A stretch of DNA of 64,000 nucleotides from Gemmatimonadota bacterium (GCA_020344015.1 CP070812.1:2869545-2933544); one strand, 5' to 3'. Positions 18,887 to 26,988 are shown, numbered from the stretch's first letter. Notes: generated by a model not told the origin, from the sequence alone. Program-made: numbers and translations.

Positions 18887-21243
18887 GCCTGTTCGAGGCG
18901 TACAAAGGTGGAAGACCAGCTCGGCAATCCTGTAAGCGGGTCGTTCGTGCTATCGAGCAACCGGAGTGGATTCGCCGGCTCTCCGTCTGGCTGGCGCAGC
19001 CCGTAAGGCGCGCAGACGGTCTCCGGCGCTGTCCCTGGGAATACTTTGAGGCGGGCTCGATAACGGCCTCGTGGCGCGACTACCCAGACGAGCGTGTCAT
19101 CGCTGAGCCCCAGCGCGTGAGCCGTTTCTGGGGCCACTTCGACCCAGGGGTGCCAGAGGACATCGGGGAATATTCCCGGTTGCTCGGCGAGCCAGCGCTC
19201 GAGGCTCAGGGTACCCGAGGCGAGAGTGGACACGCGATAAGGTATGAGTCGCAAGCTGAACTCGGTTGAATCCGCCGCGGTCTGCGTCGCGACGTCGAGA
19301 TAGGGCCTGAGTTCCGATCCTTCCTCTGCAAGAGCGCTCAACAGCTTCGCCGGCATCAGCTCGATCCGGCCGCTGTCTGTTTGGGCTATTCGGTAGGGGT
19401 CGGTATGATCGTAGAAGAGATCCGTCCAGCCGCCGCGCTCGACCAATTCGTCCCAAAAAGCCTCGAAGTCGGTGTGTTCCGGCAGCCACCAGCCGCGCTC
19501 CTCCATCTGACGGTGGTGCTCACGCTCGAACTGACCACCCAACGTCATGCCGCGGCGGACGGCAAAGAGGCCCCGAGTCCTTTCCTTGAGCAGACCCTCG
19601 AAGCTTTCGTATGGCAGGCTCGCTGCCACGCTACCGCCCAACCTACGTGCGAGGTCAAGGACGACATCTCCTGTGTGCATCGCGCCCTCGTGCGGCTCGA
19701 CCAGTGGCCGGGCCAACCCCCAAACCGGATATGGGTAGGAGGTGGGCGTTGGCGCATCCTGCCAACGCTCGTACGGCAGCAAGTCAGGCAGAACCACGTC
19801 CGCATAGCGTGCGGTGTCATCGAGGAACGGCGAGAAGCTGACGACGAACGGGATCTTCTCGAGCGCCTCGTGCCACACCGAGGGGTCTGTCGACGAAGCA
19901 ATAGGATTGGCGTAATAGAGAAGCAGCGCTTCGATCGGGGCTTCGGCCCCTGCTACGGCCGCGGCGAAGCGAAGCGCCTCGCCGCCGCTGCCGAACACCG
20001 GCCGCTGGGTGCCTATCGGCCCGCGACCCACGCCGGCGCGTGCCGTCTCATCCAACACAGGCGATGTCAGCGGTCCGACTGGGGCGTCGTCCGCGAAGAG
20101 CACTCCGCCTGGGCGATTGACGCTTCCCATCAGCACGTTGATGCTATGGACGGCCAGGCCGGCTAGCAGCCCATTCGGGGCGAACGCGACGTCCGTTCCG
20201 CAAACGGCTACCGCCGGGCGGTTTGCCGCGACGGCCCTGGCCAGCGCCGTGATCCGCGCCACCGGTACGCCCGTGATCGCTGAGACCTCCTCGGTTCGGT
20301 AGTTGCGCATCACCAGCGATCGGTAGCCCTCCCTAGGCTGGCCCTGCGCATCGACGAAATCCTCGAAGCCGGCTACGTGCCGCGCCACGAAGTCGGCATC
20401 GATGAGCTCGTCCCTTATCAGCACATAGGCGATGCCGAGAGCGAGAACGGCGTGCGTTCCCGGCCGCACACCGACCCACTCGTGGGCGCGCGAGGCTGTG
20501 CGGGAGAATCGTGTGTCAATCTGGACGAAGCGCGGACCGCTCTCTTCTTCAGCATCGGGGTTTGCAAAGGCCACGAACGCCTGAAGCGGTGACCACCACG
20601 ACTCGAACAGGGGAGCACCAAATGAGAGCACGAGGCGGGCCCGGTCGAGATCGTAGCTGGGCCGACGATCGATCCCGTGCATCACCGCCATTACCGCCTC
20701 TGTGCCGTCCTCGTACTCATCGGCCACGTAGTTGGAGGATCCGAAGTTGTGCAAAAACTGACGCCAGAGATCCTGCATCGTGCCGGCGCTGTAACCCGCC
20801 AGGAGCGCCAGCCCCTCGGGTCGGCCCGCTGCCCTGAGACTCCCGAGCTGCTCGGCGATCCGCTCCAACGCTTGCTCGCGCGTGACCGTCTCCCACTGGC
20901 CGCTCCCGCGAGGACCGCTGCGTACTAGCGGCCCGGCAAGCCGTTCCGGATGGTAGAGCAATTGCACGCCGGCGACTCCGCGCGGACAGAGGCCGCCGCG
21001 GCTCAGCGGATGGAGGGGGTTGCCGTTGATCCTGATTAAGCGTCCGTCCACCAGGCGGCCGCGGATCCCGCAGCGCGACGGGCAAATCAGACAGGTAGAG
21101 TTGCGTCGCTCTTCGATTCCCGGCGCCCACCCCACGTCTAGGGACTCGTCCGACTCCCAAAAGACGTCCTGCGCCCCTTTCAGGGCTACCGTCGCTGCAG
21201 CGGCGCCCATCGTCCACAGGAACTCGCGCCGACTCGGGCTCAT
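18883..21243 (-). CDS. Tat-exported molybdopterin oxidoreductase large subunit (QrcB/ActB1-like)
   Basis: A 786-residue protein of the DMSO-reductase superfamily. The N-terminus S-R-R-E-F-L-W followed by a hydrophobic Ala-rich stretch is a twin-arginine signal. Cys51, Cys54, Cys58 and Cys86 (C-x2-C-x3-C-x27-C) form the FS0 4Fe-4S site. The pterin-binding core and the C-terminal molydopterin-dinucleotide domain (about 660-786) are present. At the usual metal-ligand region the sequence reads G-S-S-N-Y-V-A-D-E-Y-E-D-G (168-180): no Cys, Sec or Ser is evident, and Asp179 or Asp175 would be the nearest acidic ligand. It could therefore be an Asp-ligated enzyme, or a cofactor-less structural subunit as in QrcB and ActB. 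Substrate unknown. Start ATG 21243 lies 16 bases after the upstream cytochrome. Confidence 0.9.
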   Translation of the reverse strand: MSPSRREFLWTMGAAAATVALKGAQDVFWESDESLDVGWAPGIEERRNSTCLICPSRCGIRGRLVDGRLIRINGNPLHPLSRGGLCPRGVAGVQLLYHPERLAGPLVRSGPRGSGQWETVTREQALERIAEQLGSLRAAGRPEGLALLAGYSAGTMQDLWRQFLHNFGSSNYVADEYEDGTEAVMAVMHGIDRRPSYDLDRARLVLSFGAPLFESWWSPLQAFVAFANPDAEEESGPRFVQIDTRFSRTASRAHEWVGVRPGTHAVLALGIAYVLIRDELIDADFVARHVAGFEDFVDAQGQPREGYRSLVMRNYRTEEVSAITGVPVARITALARAVAANRPAVAVCGTDVAFAPNGLLAGLAVHSINVLMGSVNRPGGVLFADDAPVGPLTSPVLDETARAGVGRGPIGTQRPVFGSGGEALRFAAAVAGAEAPIEALLLYYANPIASSTDPSVWHEALEKIPFVVSFSPFLDDTARYADVVLPDLLPYERWQDAPTPTSYPYPVWGLARPLVEPHEGAMHTGDVVLDLARRLGGSVAASLPYESFEGLLKERTRGLFAVRRGMTLGGQFEREHHRQMEERGWWLPEHTDFEAFWDELVERGGWTDLFYDHTDPYRIAQTDSGRIELMPAKLLSALAEEGSELRPYLDVATQTAADSTEFSLRLIPYRVSTLASGTLSLERWLAEQPGIFPDVLWHPWVEVAPETAHALGLSDDTLVWVVAPRGRYRARLKVFPGTAPETVCAPYGLRQPDGEPANPLRLLDSTNDPLTGLPSWSSTFVRLEQA

Positions 21244-21259
21244 TCGTTCTCTCCTCGCA

Positions 21260-21826
21260 CTAGCGGTGGCACGCGTTGCAGTCGAGGGTTTGTCCCTGCT
21301 CGCGGTGGCAGTCCATACAAAAATCCATGTCGATCGTCACCAGCGGACGAGCAGGTGGGCGTACAGTTTGGGCAATCGCGCCGTGGCAGTTCTCACACTC
21401 CAGTTCGGCGATCCCGACATGGCGGCGGTGCGTGTAGAACACGTGCGGTTCGAGCCGGAACAGCTTCTTGAACGTTAGAGGGTCGCCTTCGGCGAGCAGT
21501 GTCGTGACCCGAGTTGCCTCGGCCGATGTGCCTTGCGCGGCCTGGTGGCACATCGTGCAGGTCTGCGCATCCGGTAGCCCGGCATGCGCTCCCTTCGTCA
21601 CGTGCACATGACAGAACTCACAATTGAGGCCGAGCTCCTCGGTATGCTTGCGATGGTTGAACGCGACCGGTTGCGGAACGGACGGTCTGGCCGTGACAAG
21701 CACCGTAATGACGATCCCCGCGACCAGGATCACGCCGAAGCTCCCGGAGACCCACCGCACGCGTACGAAACCGCCGCGATCAGCGGCAGTACCACCCATC
21801 CTGGCTATCTCGAGTTTGGTGTTCAC
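21260..21826 (-). CDS. Membrane-anchored pentaheme cytochrome c (ActA-like, c7/c3-type)
   Basis: A 188-residue protein starting at GTG 21826. One N-terminal helix (about 24-46) anchors it, then five CxxCH motifs follow (CEFCH, CTMCH, CENCH, CMDCH, CNACH) with extra histidines in F-N-H-R-K-H and Y-T-H-R-R-H for bis-His ligation. The pattern F-N-H-x-K-H ... C-x-x-C-H ... A-G-L/I-P ... C-x-x-C-H ... H-R-R-H-V ... M-D/E-x-C-M/L-D-C-H-R closely recalls ActA, the pentaheme subunit of alternative complex III. It is the first gene of a seven-gene minus-strand operon. The AAGGA ribosome-binding site, 8 bases before the GTG, lies inside the 3' arm of a perfect hairpin (21834-21866), suggesting translational control. 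An internal ATG (codon 10) is a less supported alternative. Confidence 0.9.
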   Translation of the reverse strand: MNTKLEIARMGGTAADRGGFVRVRWVSGSFGVILVAGIVITVLVTARPSVPQPVAFNHRKHTEELGLNCEFCHVHVTKGAHAGLPDAQTCTMCHQAAQGTSAEATRVTTLLAEGDPLTFKKLFRLEPHVFYTHRRHVGIAELECENCHGAIAQTVRPPARPLVTIDMDFCMDCHREQGQTLDCNACHR

Positions 21827-21833
21827 ACTCTCA

Positions 21834-21866
21834 GTCCTTCCCCTGAGCGTCGCTCAGGGGAAGGAC
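21834..21866 (-). promoter_or_regulatory. 15-bp perfect hairpin sequestering the RBS of the respiratory operon
   Basis: GTCCTTCCCCTGAGC and GCTCAGGGGAAGGAC are exact inverse complements separated by a 3-base loop. Read on the minus strand, the 3' arm contains GGGGAAGGA, the only plausible Shine-Dalgarno for the GTG start at 21826. There is no U-run on either side, so it is a poor classical terminator for the hexaheme gene upstream, although it lies 81 bases past that stop. Translational masking or an mRNA processing or stabilising stem between the two transcription units is the better reading. Confidence 0.6.
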
Positions 21867-21946
21867 CGCGCGGAATCTGAGACGGCGTGGCATGAAGGCG
21901 TTGCGGGAACGAACCGCGGCCAGGCACCAGCCGTCGCTGATGCTCG

Positions 21947-24346
21947 CTAAGGGCCCGGGTCCGGATAGTTGATCGCGTTGAATAGCGCCAGGTATAGATC
22001 CAAAATGTCGTTCACGTCCGTGACCAGGCTCCCCATCGCCGTGCCGGGCTGGCCGAACTTCACCTTGTGTTGCACCTCGTACGGCTTCGCACGCAGGAAG
22101 CTACCGACAGTGAAGCTGCCGTCGACCAGGAAAGCCGTTCCGTCAGCGCCGTGACATACGGCGCAGTTGGCCGCGTAGATCGCATCGCCGTTGGAAACGT
22201 TACCGCCCGCGCCGATGTTGGAGTAGGTGATCGAGCCCGTCGGGTAGGTGCCGGTTGTGGTGTAGTCGTAGAGGAGATCGGTATCGATCGCCTCCTCCTT
22301 CAGGAACCTCACCAGATCCCAGACCTGCTCCTCCGTCATGATTTCGCTCAGGTCCGGCATCTGGTCGCCGACCGTCGAATTCGTCGCCGGATCGTACGTG
22401 GAGAGGTCCGCGCTCACCGAGCGCCGGCCGGTGGATGTCCACAGCGCGTCGAAGAGTTCCTGTTGCGACATAGCTTCCGTCGCCGCCTTCAGGTCGAGCG
22501 AGGCCACATTAGGCCGCGTCGTGCTCGGCGCTCGTCCGATGTACGACGCCGCGTTGCCCAGCCGGTCCCACGCGTGGCACTGCTTGCAGCGGAAGAAGTT
22601 CGAGAAGTTGTTGAAGGTCGCCAGGTTGGGATCGCTCTGATCCCAGCCCGTCTCCGGAGTCCAGAACTTGTCGTACATCGTGCCGCCGTTGATGCCGTCC
22701 GCTGCCCCAAAGTTCGGATTCGGATAGTTGGACTCGTTCGTTAGTGCGGCGTACAGATCCAGAACGTCACTAACGTCGGTCACCAGGCTCCCCATCGCCG
22801 TGCCGGGCTGGCCGAACTTGACCTTGTGCTGCACCTCGTACGGCTTGGCTCGAAGGAAGCTGCCAACGCTGAAGCTGCCGTCCACGACGATGCCGGTACC
22901 GTCGGCGCCGTGGCAGGCGGCGCAGTTGGCGGCGTAGATCGCATCGCCGCTGGCCGCGTTACCGCCCGCGCCGATATTCGAGTAGGTGATCGAGCCGGTC
23001 GGGTACGTGCCGGTTGTGGTGTAGTCGTAGAGGAGATCGGTGTCGATCGCTTCCTCCTTCAGGAACTTCACCAGATCCCAGACCTGCTCCTCCGTCATGA
23101 TCTCACTAAGGTCCGGCATCTGATCGCCGACCGTGGAATTCGTCGCCGGATCGTACGTCGAGAGATCGGCGGTCACCGAACGCCGGCCCGTGGACGTCCA
23201 TAGGGCATCGAACAGCTCCTGTTCCGACATCGCCTCCGTCGCCGCCTTCAGGTTCAGAGAGGCCACGTTGGGCCGCGTCGTGCTCGGCGCTCGTCCGATG
23301 TACGACGCCGCGTTGCCCAGCCGGTCCCAGGCATGGCACTGCTTGCAGCGGAAGAAGTTCGGGAAGTCGTTGAAAGTCTGGAGGTTCGGATCGTTTTGGT
23401 TCCAGCCCGTCTCCGGAGTCCAGAACTTGTCGTACATCGTGCCGCCGTTGATGCCATCCGATGCCTCGAAGGCCGGATCCGGATAGTTGGTCTCGTTCGT
23501 CAGCGCAGCATAGAGGTCTAGTATGTTGTTGATATCGGTCACCAGGCTCCCCATGGCCGTGCCTGGCTGGCCGAACTTCACCTTGTGCTGCACCTCGTAC
23601 GGCTTCGCACGCAGGAAGCTTCCGATCGTGAATTCGCCATCCACCAGGAAGGCCCTCCCGTCAGCGCCGTGGCAGGCGGCGCAGTTATCGGCATAGATCT
23701 CATCGCCGTTGGTCGCGTTACCGCCCGCACCGATGTTCGAGTAGGTGATCGAGCCGGTCGGGTACGTGCCGGTCGTGGTGTAGTCGTAGAGGAGATCCGT
23801 GTCGTTCGCCTCTTCCTTCAGGAACTTCACCAGATCCCAGACCTGCGCCTCCGTCATGATATCACTCAGGTCCGGCATCTGGTCGCCGACCGTAGGGTTG
23901 CTGACCGGATCGTACGTCGACAGATCCGCGGTCACCAAACGCCGGTCGGCGGTGGGGCTCCACAGAGCGTCGAACAGCTCCTGCGGCGTCATGCCGGCCG
24001 TGGCCTGCTTCAGGTCGAGCGACGATACGTTCGGCCGCGTCGTCCTCGGCGCGCGGCCAATGTACGAAGCCGCGGTTCCCAGCCGGTCCCAGGCGTGGCA
24101 CTGCTTGCAGCGGAAAAAGTCAGCAAAGTCACTAAACGTCTGCAGGTTCGGATCGCTCTGGTTCCAGCCCGTCTCCGGAGTCCAGAACTTGTCGTACATC
24201 GTGCCGCCGTTGATCCCGTCGGCATTGGTGAACTCGGGTGGGTCTTCGGGCACACCGGTCGTCTCCTCGTCGTCGCATGCGGCCGTGGCGACCAGGGTGA
24301 GTGCAACGAACGCCAGGGCCAGGGTCCTGAAGCGGGACGAATCCAC
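21947..24346 (-). CDS. Hexaheme lipoprotein cytochrome made of three tandem di-haem repeats
   Basis: A 799-residue protein. The GTG at 24346 has a perfect AAGGAGG eight bases upstream and gives a compact lipoprotein signal (DSSRFRTLALAFVALTLVA then T-A-A-C); longer starts at ATG 24394 or 24430 put acidic residues before the signal and lie too near the predicted promoter. After D-D-E-E-T-T-G, three units of about 253 residues each begin D-G-I-N-G-G-T-M-Y-D-K-F-W and contain one CKQCH and one CA(A/V)CH, six haem sites in all. Each unit ends with a V-Q-H-K-V-K-F-G-Q-P-G-T-A-M-G segment, a likely Met ligand. An outer-surface or periplasm-facing electron conduit is plausible; no known family name can be given. 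Confidence 0.9.
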   Translation of the reverse strand: MDSSRFRTLALAFVALTLVATAACDDEETTGVPEDPPEFTNADGINGGTMYDKFWTPETGWNQSDPNLQTFSDFADFFRCKQCHAWDRLGTAASYIGRAPRTTRPNVSSLDLKQATAGMTPQELFDALWSPTADRRLVTADLSTYDPVSNPTVGDQMPDLSDIMTEAQVWDLVKFLKEEANDTDLLYDYTTTGTYPTGSITYSNIGAGGNATNGDEIYADNCAACHGADGRAFLVDGEFTIGSFLRAKPYEVQHKVKFGQPGTAMGSLVTDINNILDLYAALTNETNYPDPAFEASDGINGGTMYDKFWTPETGWNQNDPNLQTFNDFPNFFRCKQCHAWDRLGNAASYIGRAPSTTRPNVASLNLKAATEAMSEQELFDALWTSTGRRSVTADLSTYDPATNSTVGDQMPDLSEIMTEEQVWDLVKFLKEEAIDTDLLYDYTTTGTYPTGSITYSNIGAGGNAASGDAIYAANCAACHGADGTGIVVDGSFSVGSFLRAKPYEVQHKVKFGQPGTAMGSLVTDVSDVLDLYAALTNESNYPNPNFGAADGINGGTMYDKFWTPETGWDQSDPNLATFNNFSNFFRCKQCHAWDRLGNAASYIGRAPSTTRPNVASLDLKAATEAMSQQELFDALWTSTGRRSVSADLSTYDPATNSTVGDQMPDLSEIMTEEQVWDLVRFLKEEAIDTDLLYDYTTTGTYPTGSITYSNIGAGGNVSNGDAIYAANCAVCHGADGTAFLVDGSFTVGSFLRAKPYEVQHKVKFGQPGTAMGSLVTDVNDILDLYLALFNAINYPDPGP
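21950..24220 (-). repeat. Three in-frame tandem repeats of about 750-762 bp
   Basis: Units run from 24220, 23458 and 22699 down to 21950, with period 762 then 759 bases. The DNA itself is highly similar between units (for example the stretch encoding M-Y-D-K-F-W is the same in all three), pointing to fairly recent internal duplication or gene conversion. Confidence 0.9.
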
Positions 24347-24411
24347 GGCGTCCACCTCCTTGAGGTCAAGAGAACAGCGGTCGCGGCTGAACATGGCTCC
24401 TCCTTCCAGTG

Positions 24412-24427
24412 GGCGATCGATGTGCCA
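24412..24427 (-). promoter_or_regulatory. Sigma-54 promoter candidate for the hexaheme cytochrome
   Basis: On the minus strand the sequence TGGCACATCGATCGCC has a perfect -24 element (TGGCACA) and a -12 element TCGCC with the GC correctly spaced, 10 of 12 consensus positions. Predicted transcription start is near 24400, which leaves a leader of about 55 bases before the GTG at 24346 and argues against the longer open-frame starts. Confidence 0.55.
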
Positions 24428-24526
24428 CAAATCAGACGTCGGCTGAGCGACGTGGCTGGGGCCTGCTTATCCACTTTCTCTAAGAGGCAGATCTCATACC
24501 AGCCGCCCGAAACCATGAACTCATTG

Positions 24527-24545
24527 TCAGTAAGCAACTTACAGA
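24527..24545 (+). promoter_or_regulatory. Imperfect 19-bp dyad, candidate shared enhancer
   Basis: TCAGTAAGCAACTTACAGA has 8-base arms (one mismatch) around CAA; the core GTAAG-CAA-CTTAC is perfect. It lies about 100-118 bp upstream of the minus-strand sigma-54 candidate and about 133 bp upstream of the plus-strand one, suitable for an NtrC-type activator serving both divergent units. Only one copy is seen. Confidence 0.4.
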
Positions 24546-24575
24546 GACGGAGCCGTGCGGAGCCCTACCGAGATA

Positions 24576-24589
24576 GGGGCAAATGCCCC
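24576..24589 (+). promoter_or_regulatory. Small dyad GGGGCA-AA-TGCCCC in the divergent region
   Basis: Six-base perfect arms with a 2-base centre. It could be an operator or, if transcribed, a short hairpin. Its role is unknown. Confidence 0.3.
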
Positions 24590-24677
24590 GCCCAGCGTGG
24601 GGGATTTCACCCGTATTCTTAGGTGCGGGGGTGCAAAAGAGAATTATTATGGCTTATTGTTCATGTGGTTGCTTGGT

Positions 24678-24693
24678 CGGTACCGTTCTTGCC
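24678..24693 (+). promoter_or_regulatory. Weak sigma-54-like promoter upstream of the regulatory operon
   Basis: CGGTACCGTTCTTGCC keeps the -24 GG, the AC and the complete -12 TTGC at correct spacing but matches only 8 of 12 consensus positions. If real it would give autoregulation of the operon starting at 24771. Chance occurrence in GC-rich DNA is quite possible. Confidence 0.25.
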
Positions 24694-24770
24694 CGAATCT
24701 GCGGTGGGCAAAAGACCCACACGTCAGATTACGGCCTGGAACCCAGGCAATCGGGAAGGTTGGACCGAGA

Positions 24771-25145
24771 ATGGGGATGAAGATCGTTTTGGTGGACGAC
24801 GATCGCTTGGTCTTGCAGAGCGTATTGGCTGCACTCGAGGCGAGCGGGTACCAGGTGTGGGCGACCGAGTCAACGGAGGAGGCGGTGGAACTGACCCGGG
24901 AGATGGAGCCCGATGTGGTGGTGACCGACTACCGAATGCCGCTGATGGACGGGGTGTCGCTGCTCGAGCGTGTGAGAGAGCTGCCGGTGGTTCCGCTGAT
25001 GCTGGTTTACAGTGCGACGCCGCCGCCGAGAGAGCTGTTGTCTGAGCGAATGAGCGAGGTGAGCTGGGTAGCCAAGACGGCTGGGCACGGTGCGCTTCTC
25101 GGGAAGCTCACGGATCTGCTGGAGGGTGGCGTTGACGCGAGTTGA
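24771..25145 (+). CDS. Stand-alone response-regulator receiver
   Basis: A 124-residue single receiver domain: acidic cluster D-D-D at 9-11, phospho-acceptor Asp53 in V-V-T-D-Y-R-M-P, switch Ser in V-Y-S-A-T and conserved Lys in W-V-A-K-T. No output domain follows. The ATG at 24771 (or 24777) sits after GGGAAGG; the longer open frame from 24555 has no domain sense. It overlaps the kinase gene by 14 bases. It is probably a phosphate sink or intermediate in the phosphorelay of the two downstream genes. Confidence 0.85.
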   Translation: MGMKIVLVDDDRLVLQSVLAALEASGYQVWATESTEEAVELTREMEPDVVVTDYRMPLMDGVSLLERVRELPVVPLMLVYSATPPPRELLSERMSEVSWVAKTAGHGALLGKLTDLLEGGVDAS

Positions 25146-26988
25146 TTTCTGGCGGTCCCTCTGGCGGAACACGCCGCTGCGTGGCGGGTTGGGTCGCCGG
25201 ATCCTGCTGTGGTTTCTCGTGCTCTCGCTGGTACCGCTGCTTGTCTCGAATAGTGTTGGCTACGGAGTTAGTCGGCGGATCATTGAGAGCCAGCTAGAGC
25301 GCTACTTGCGGGCGCTGGCGGAGGTCCAAGCGCAGCAAGTAGCCACAGAGATCGAGCGCCACCAACTGTTCCTAAACGGGATTACGGTCAGCAGTCGTCC
25401 TCTCTTTCGGGCAATTCCCGCCGCGGCGGCAGCCGTGCAAGCTGGTCGGATACAGGAACCGCCGGTCACGACTCTCGGGGCGCATCTCGATCACGAACTC
25501 AAGGAGCTCAGGACGCTGACCGAGCTCTTCGTCCTTGACACGACAGGAACGGTGATTGCGGCGAGCGAGGGAAACCGGCTCGGGCAGGATTGGTCGCGCA
25601 GCAAGCTCTTTCGCAGAGGCCGAGCCGAGCACTTCTTCGAGGCGGATTGGGACGATCGGGGTGGGAGCGTGGTGCCTCTGTATCGGCTGGCGGTATCGAT
25701 CCGCGACGAGAGGGGTGAGGAAAAGGGCGTGCTGGGGGGCAGCGTGGGCTTCGAGGCATTGCAGTCGTTTCTGCGCCATCCGGAGCATCCGGTCATAGAC
25801 GTGCACGCCTTCATTGTCGATCATCTGGGCCTCCCGGTTTTCATCTCGCATCCCCACATCCCGGTTGACTATCGGCAGCCTTTCCCTTCGCCACTAATCG
25901 GCCAGCCGCCTGGCTCAGTGGCCCGCTACGTGAACTACGAGGGCGTCGATGTAGTCGGCACTTCCATGGCCGTATCCGGCGTTCCCTGGCTGTACATCTC
26001 GGAGGTTTCTGTGGCGAGTGCTCTCGGCCAACTACGTGGTCTCGCCCTACTGGCCGCTGGGCTGGAGAGCGTATTCGCCCTGCTACTGGTCGCAGTGGTG
26101 TGGATGGTAGCCCGGTCGATCGTAGCTCCGCTGCGGCGCCTGGTCGTAGCGGCGGAGCGCATTCGCGAGGGTGATCTGGATGTTGAAGTTGGGATCGAGC
26201 GAGACGATGAGCTGGGCGACCTCGGGCGGACCTTCAATCAGATGTCCAGCGAGCTTAGGTCGTCGGTGCTCGAGATCCAGGAGCTTCACGAGAAAGAGAT
26301 GCGACGGGCGGCACAGCTCGCGTCCGTCGGCGAGCTGGCCTCCGGGATAGCACACGAGATCAAAAACCCGCTCGTGGGTGTGGCGAGCGGGGTCGACTTG
26401 TTGTCAAGACGAGTCGGGGAGGATGCGAAATCGGTAGCCCTGCTGGACCAGATGCATTCGCAGATTCTACGTATCGAGTCGGCCATACAAGACTTGCTCA
26501 GCTATGCCAGTCCCAAAGAACCGCTACTTGCCTGGACCGACCCCAAGCAGCTCGTCGACAAGATTGTCGCCCTCGTGCGTTCACAGGCCGACGCGGCAGG
26601 AGTGCGTATCGAGGAGCAACACGCCGAGGCGCTACCAATGATCCGAGTCGATCCGGAGCTGCTAACCCAAGCTCTGGTCAACCTGGCCCTGAACGCCATC
26701 CAGGCCATGGAGCCAGGCGGGGTGCTTCGTATTTCCGTCGCGATGATTGACAGCGATGTGGGCATCTCGATCTCTGATACGGGAAAGGGGATCACGCCCG
26801 ACGAGATGGAGCGGATCTACAGACCGTTTTACACCACCAAGCACCAGGGCACAGGGCTCGGCCTGGCGATAACGCGGGCAATCGTTGAGCGCCACGGCGG
26901 CCATATCAGGGTCGAGAGCGATCTCGGCGAAGGTGCTACGTTCACGCTCGTCATTCCAGCGACGCCGCAGGAGGCGCTGGTACGATGA
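25132..26988 (+). CDS. CACHE-type sensor histidine kinase
   Basis: A 618-residue kinase. The likely start is TTG 25132, placed five bases after GGAGGG and overlapping the receiver gene stop; a longer frame from 25090 lacks a ribosome site. TM1 at about 20-42, an extracytoplasmic region of roughly 260 residues with double-CACHE character (small-molecule sensing), TM2 at about 300-330, HAMP, HisKA with phospho-acceptor His408 in G-I-A-H-E-I-K-N-P-L, and an ATPase domain (N-L-A-L-N-A-I-Q-A-M, D-T-G-K-G-I, G-T-G-L-G-L-A-I). Its stop overlaps the next ATG (ATGA), so kinase and NtrC regulator are translationally coupled. Confidence 0.92.
   Translation: MTRVDFWRSLWRNTPLRGGLGRRILLWFLVLSLVPLLVSNSVGYGVSRRIIESQLERYLRALAEVQAQQVATEIERHQLFLNGITVSSRPLFRAIPAAAAAVQAGRIQEPPVTTLGAHLDHELKELRTLTELFVLDTTGTVIAASEGNRLGQDWSRSKLFRRGRAEHFFEADWDDRGGSVVPLYRLAVSIRDERGEEKGVLGGSVGFEALQSFLRHPEHPVIDVHAFIVDHLGLPVFISHPHIPVDYRQPFPSPLIGQPPGSVARYVNYEGVDVVGTSMAVSGVPWLYISEVSVASALGQLRGLALLAAGLESVFALLLVAVVWMVARSIVAPLRRLVVAAERIREGDLDVEVGIERDDELGDLGRTFNQMSSELRSSVLEIQELHEKEMRRAAQLASVGELASGIAHEIKNPLVGVASGVDLLSRRVGEDAKSVALLDQMHSQILRIESAIQDLLSYASPKEPLLAWTDPKQLVDKIVALVRSQADAAGVRIEEQHAEALPMIRVDPELLTQALVNLALNAIQAMEPGGVLRISVAMIDSDVGISISDTGKGITPDEMERIYRPFYTTKHQGTGLGLAITRAIVERHGGHIRVESDLGEGATFTLVIPATPQEALVR

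Noticed and set aside
24588-24650. Additional -24/-12 match around AGGTGCGGGGGTGCAA
   Set aside because: The spacing between GG and GC is one base short, which sigma-54 does not normally tolerate.
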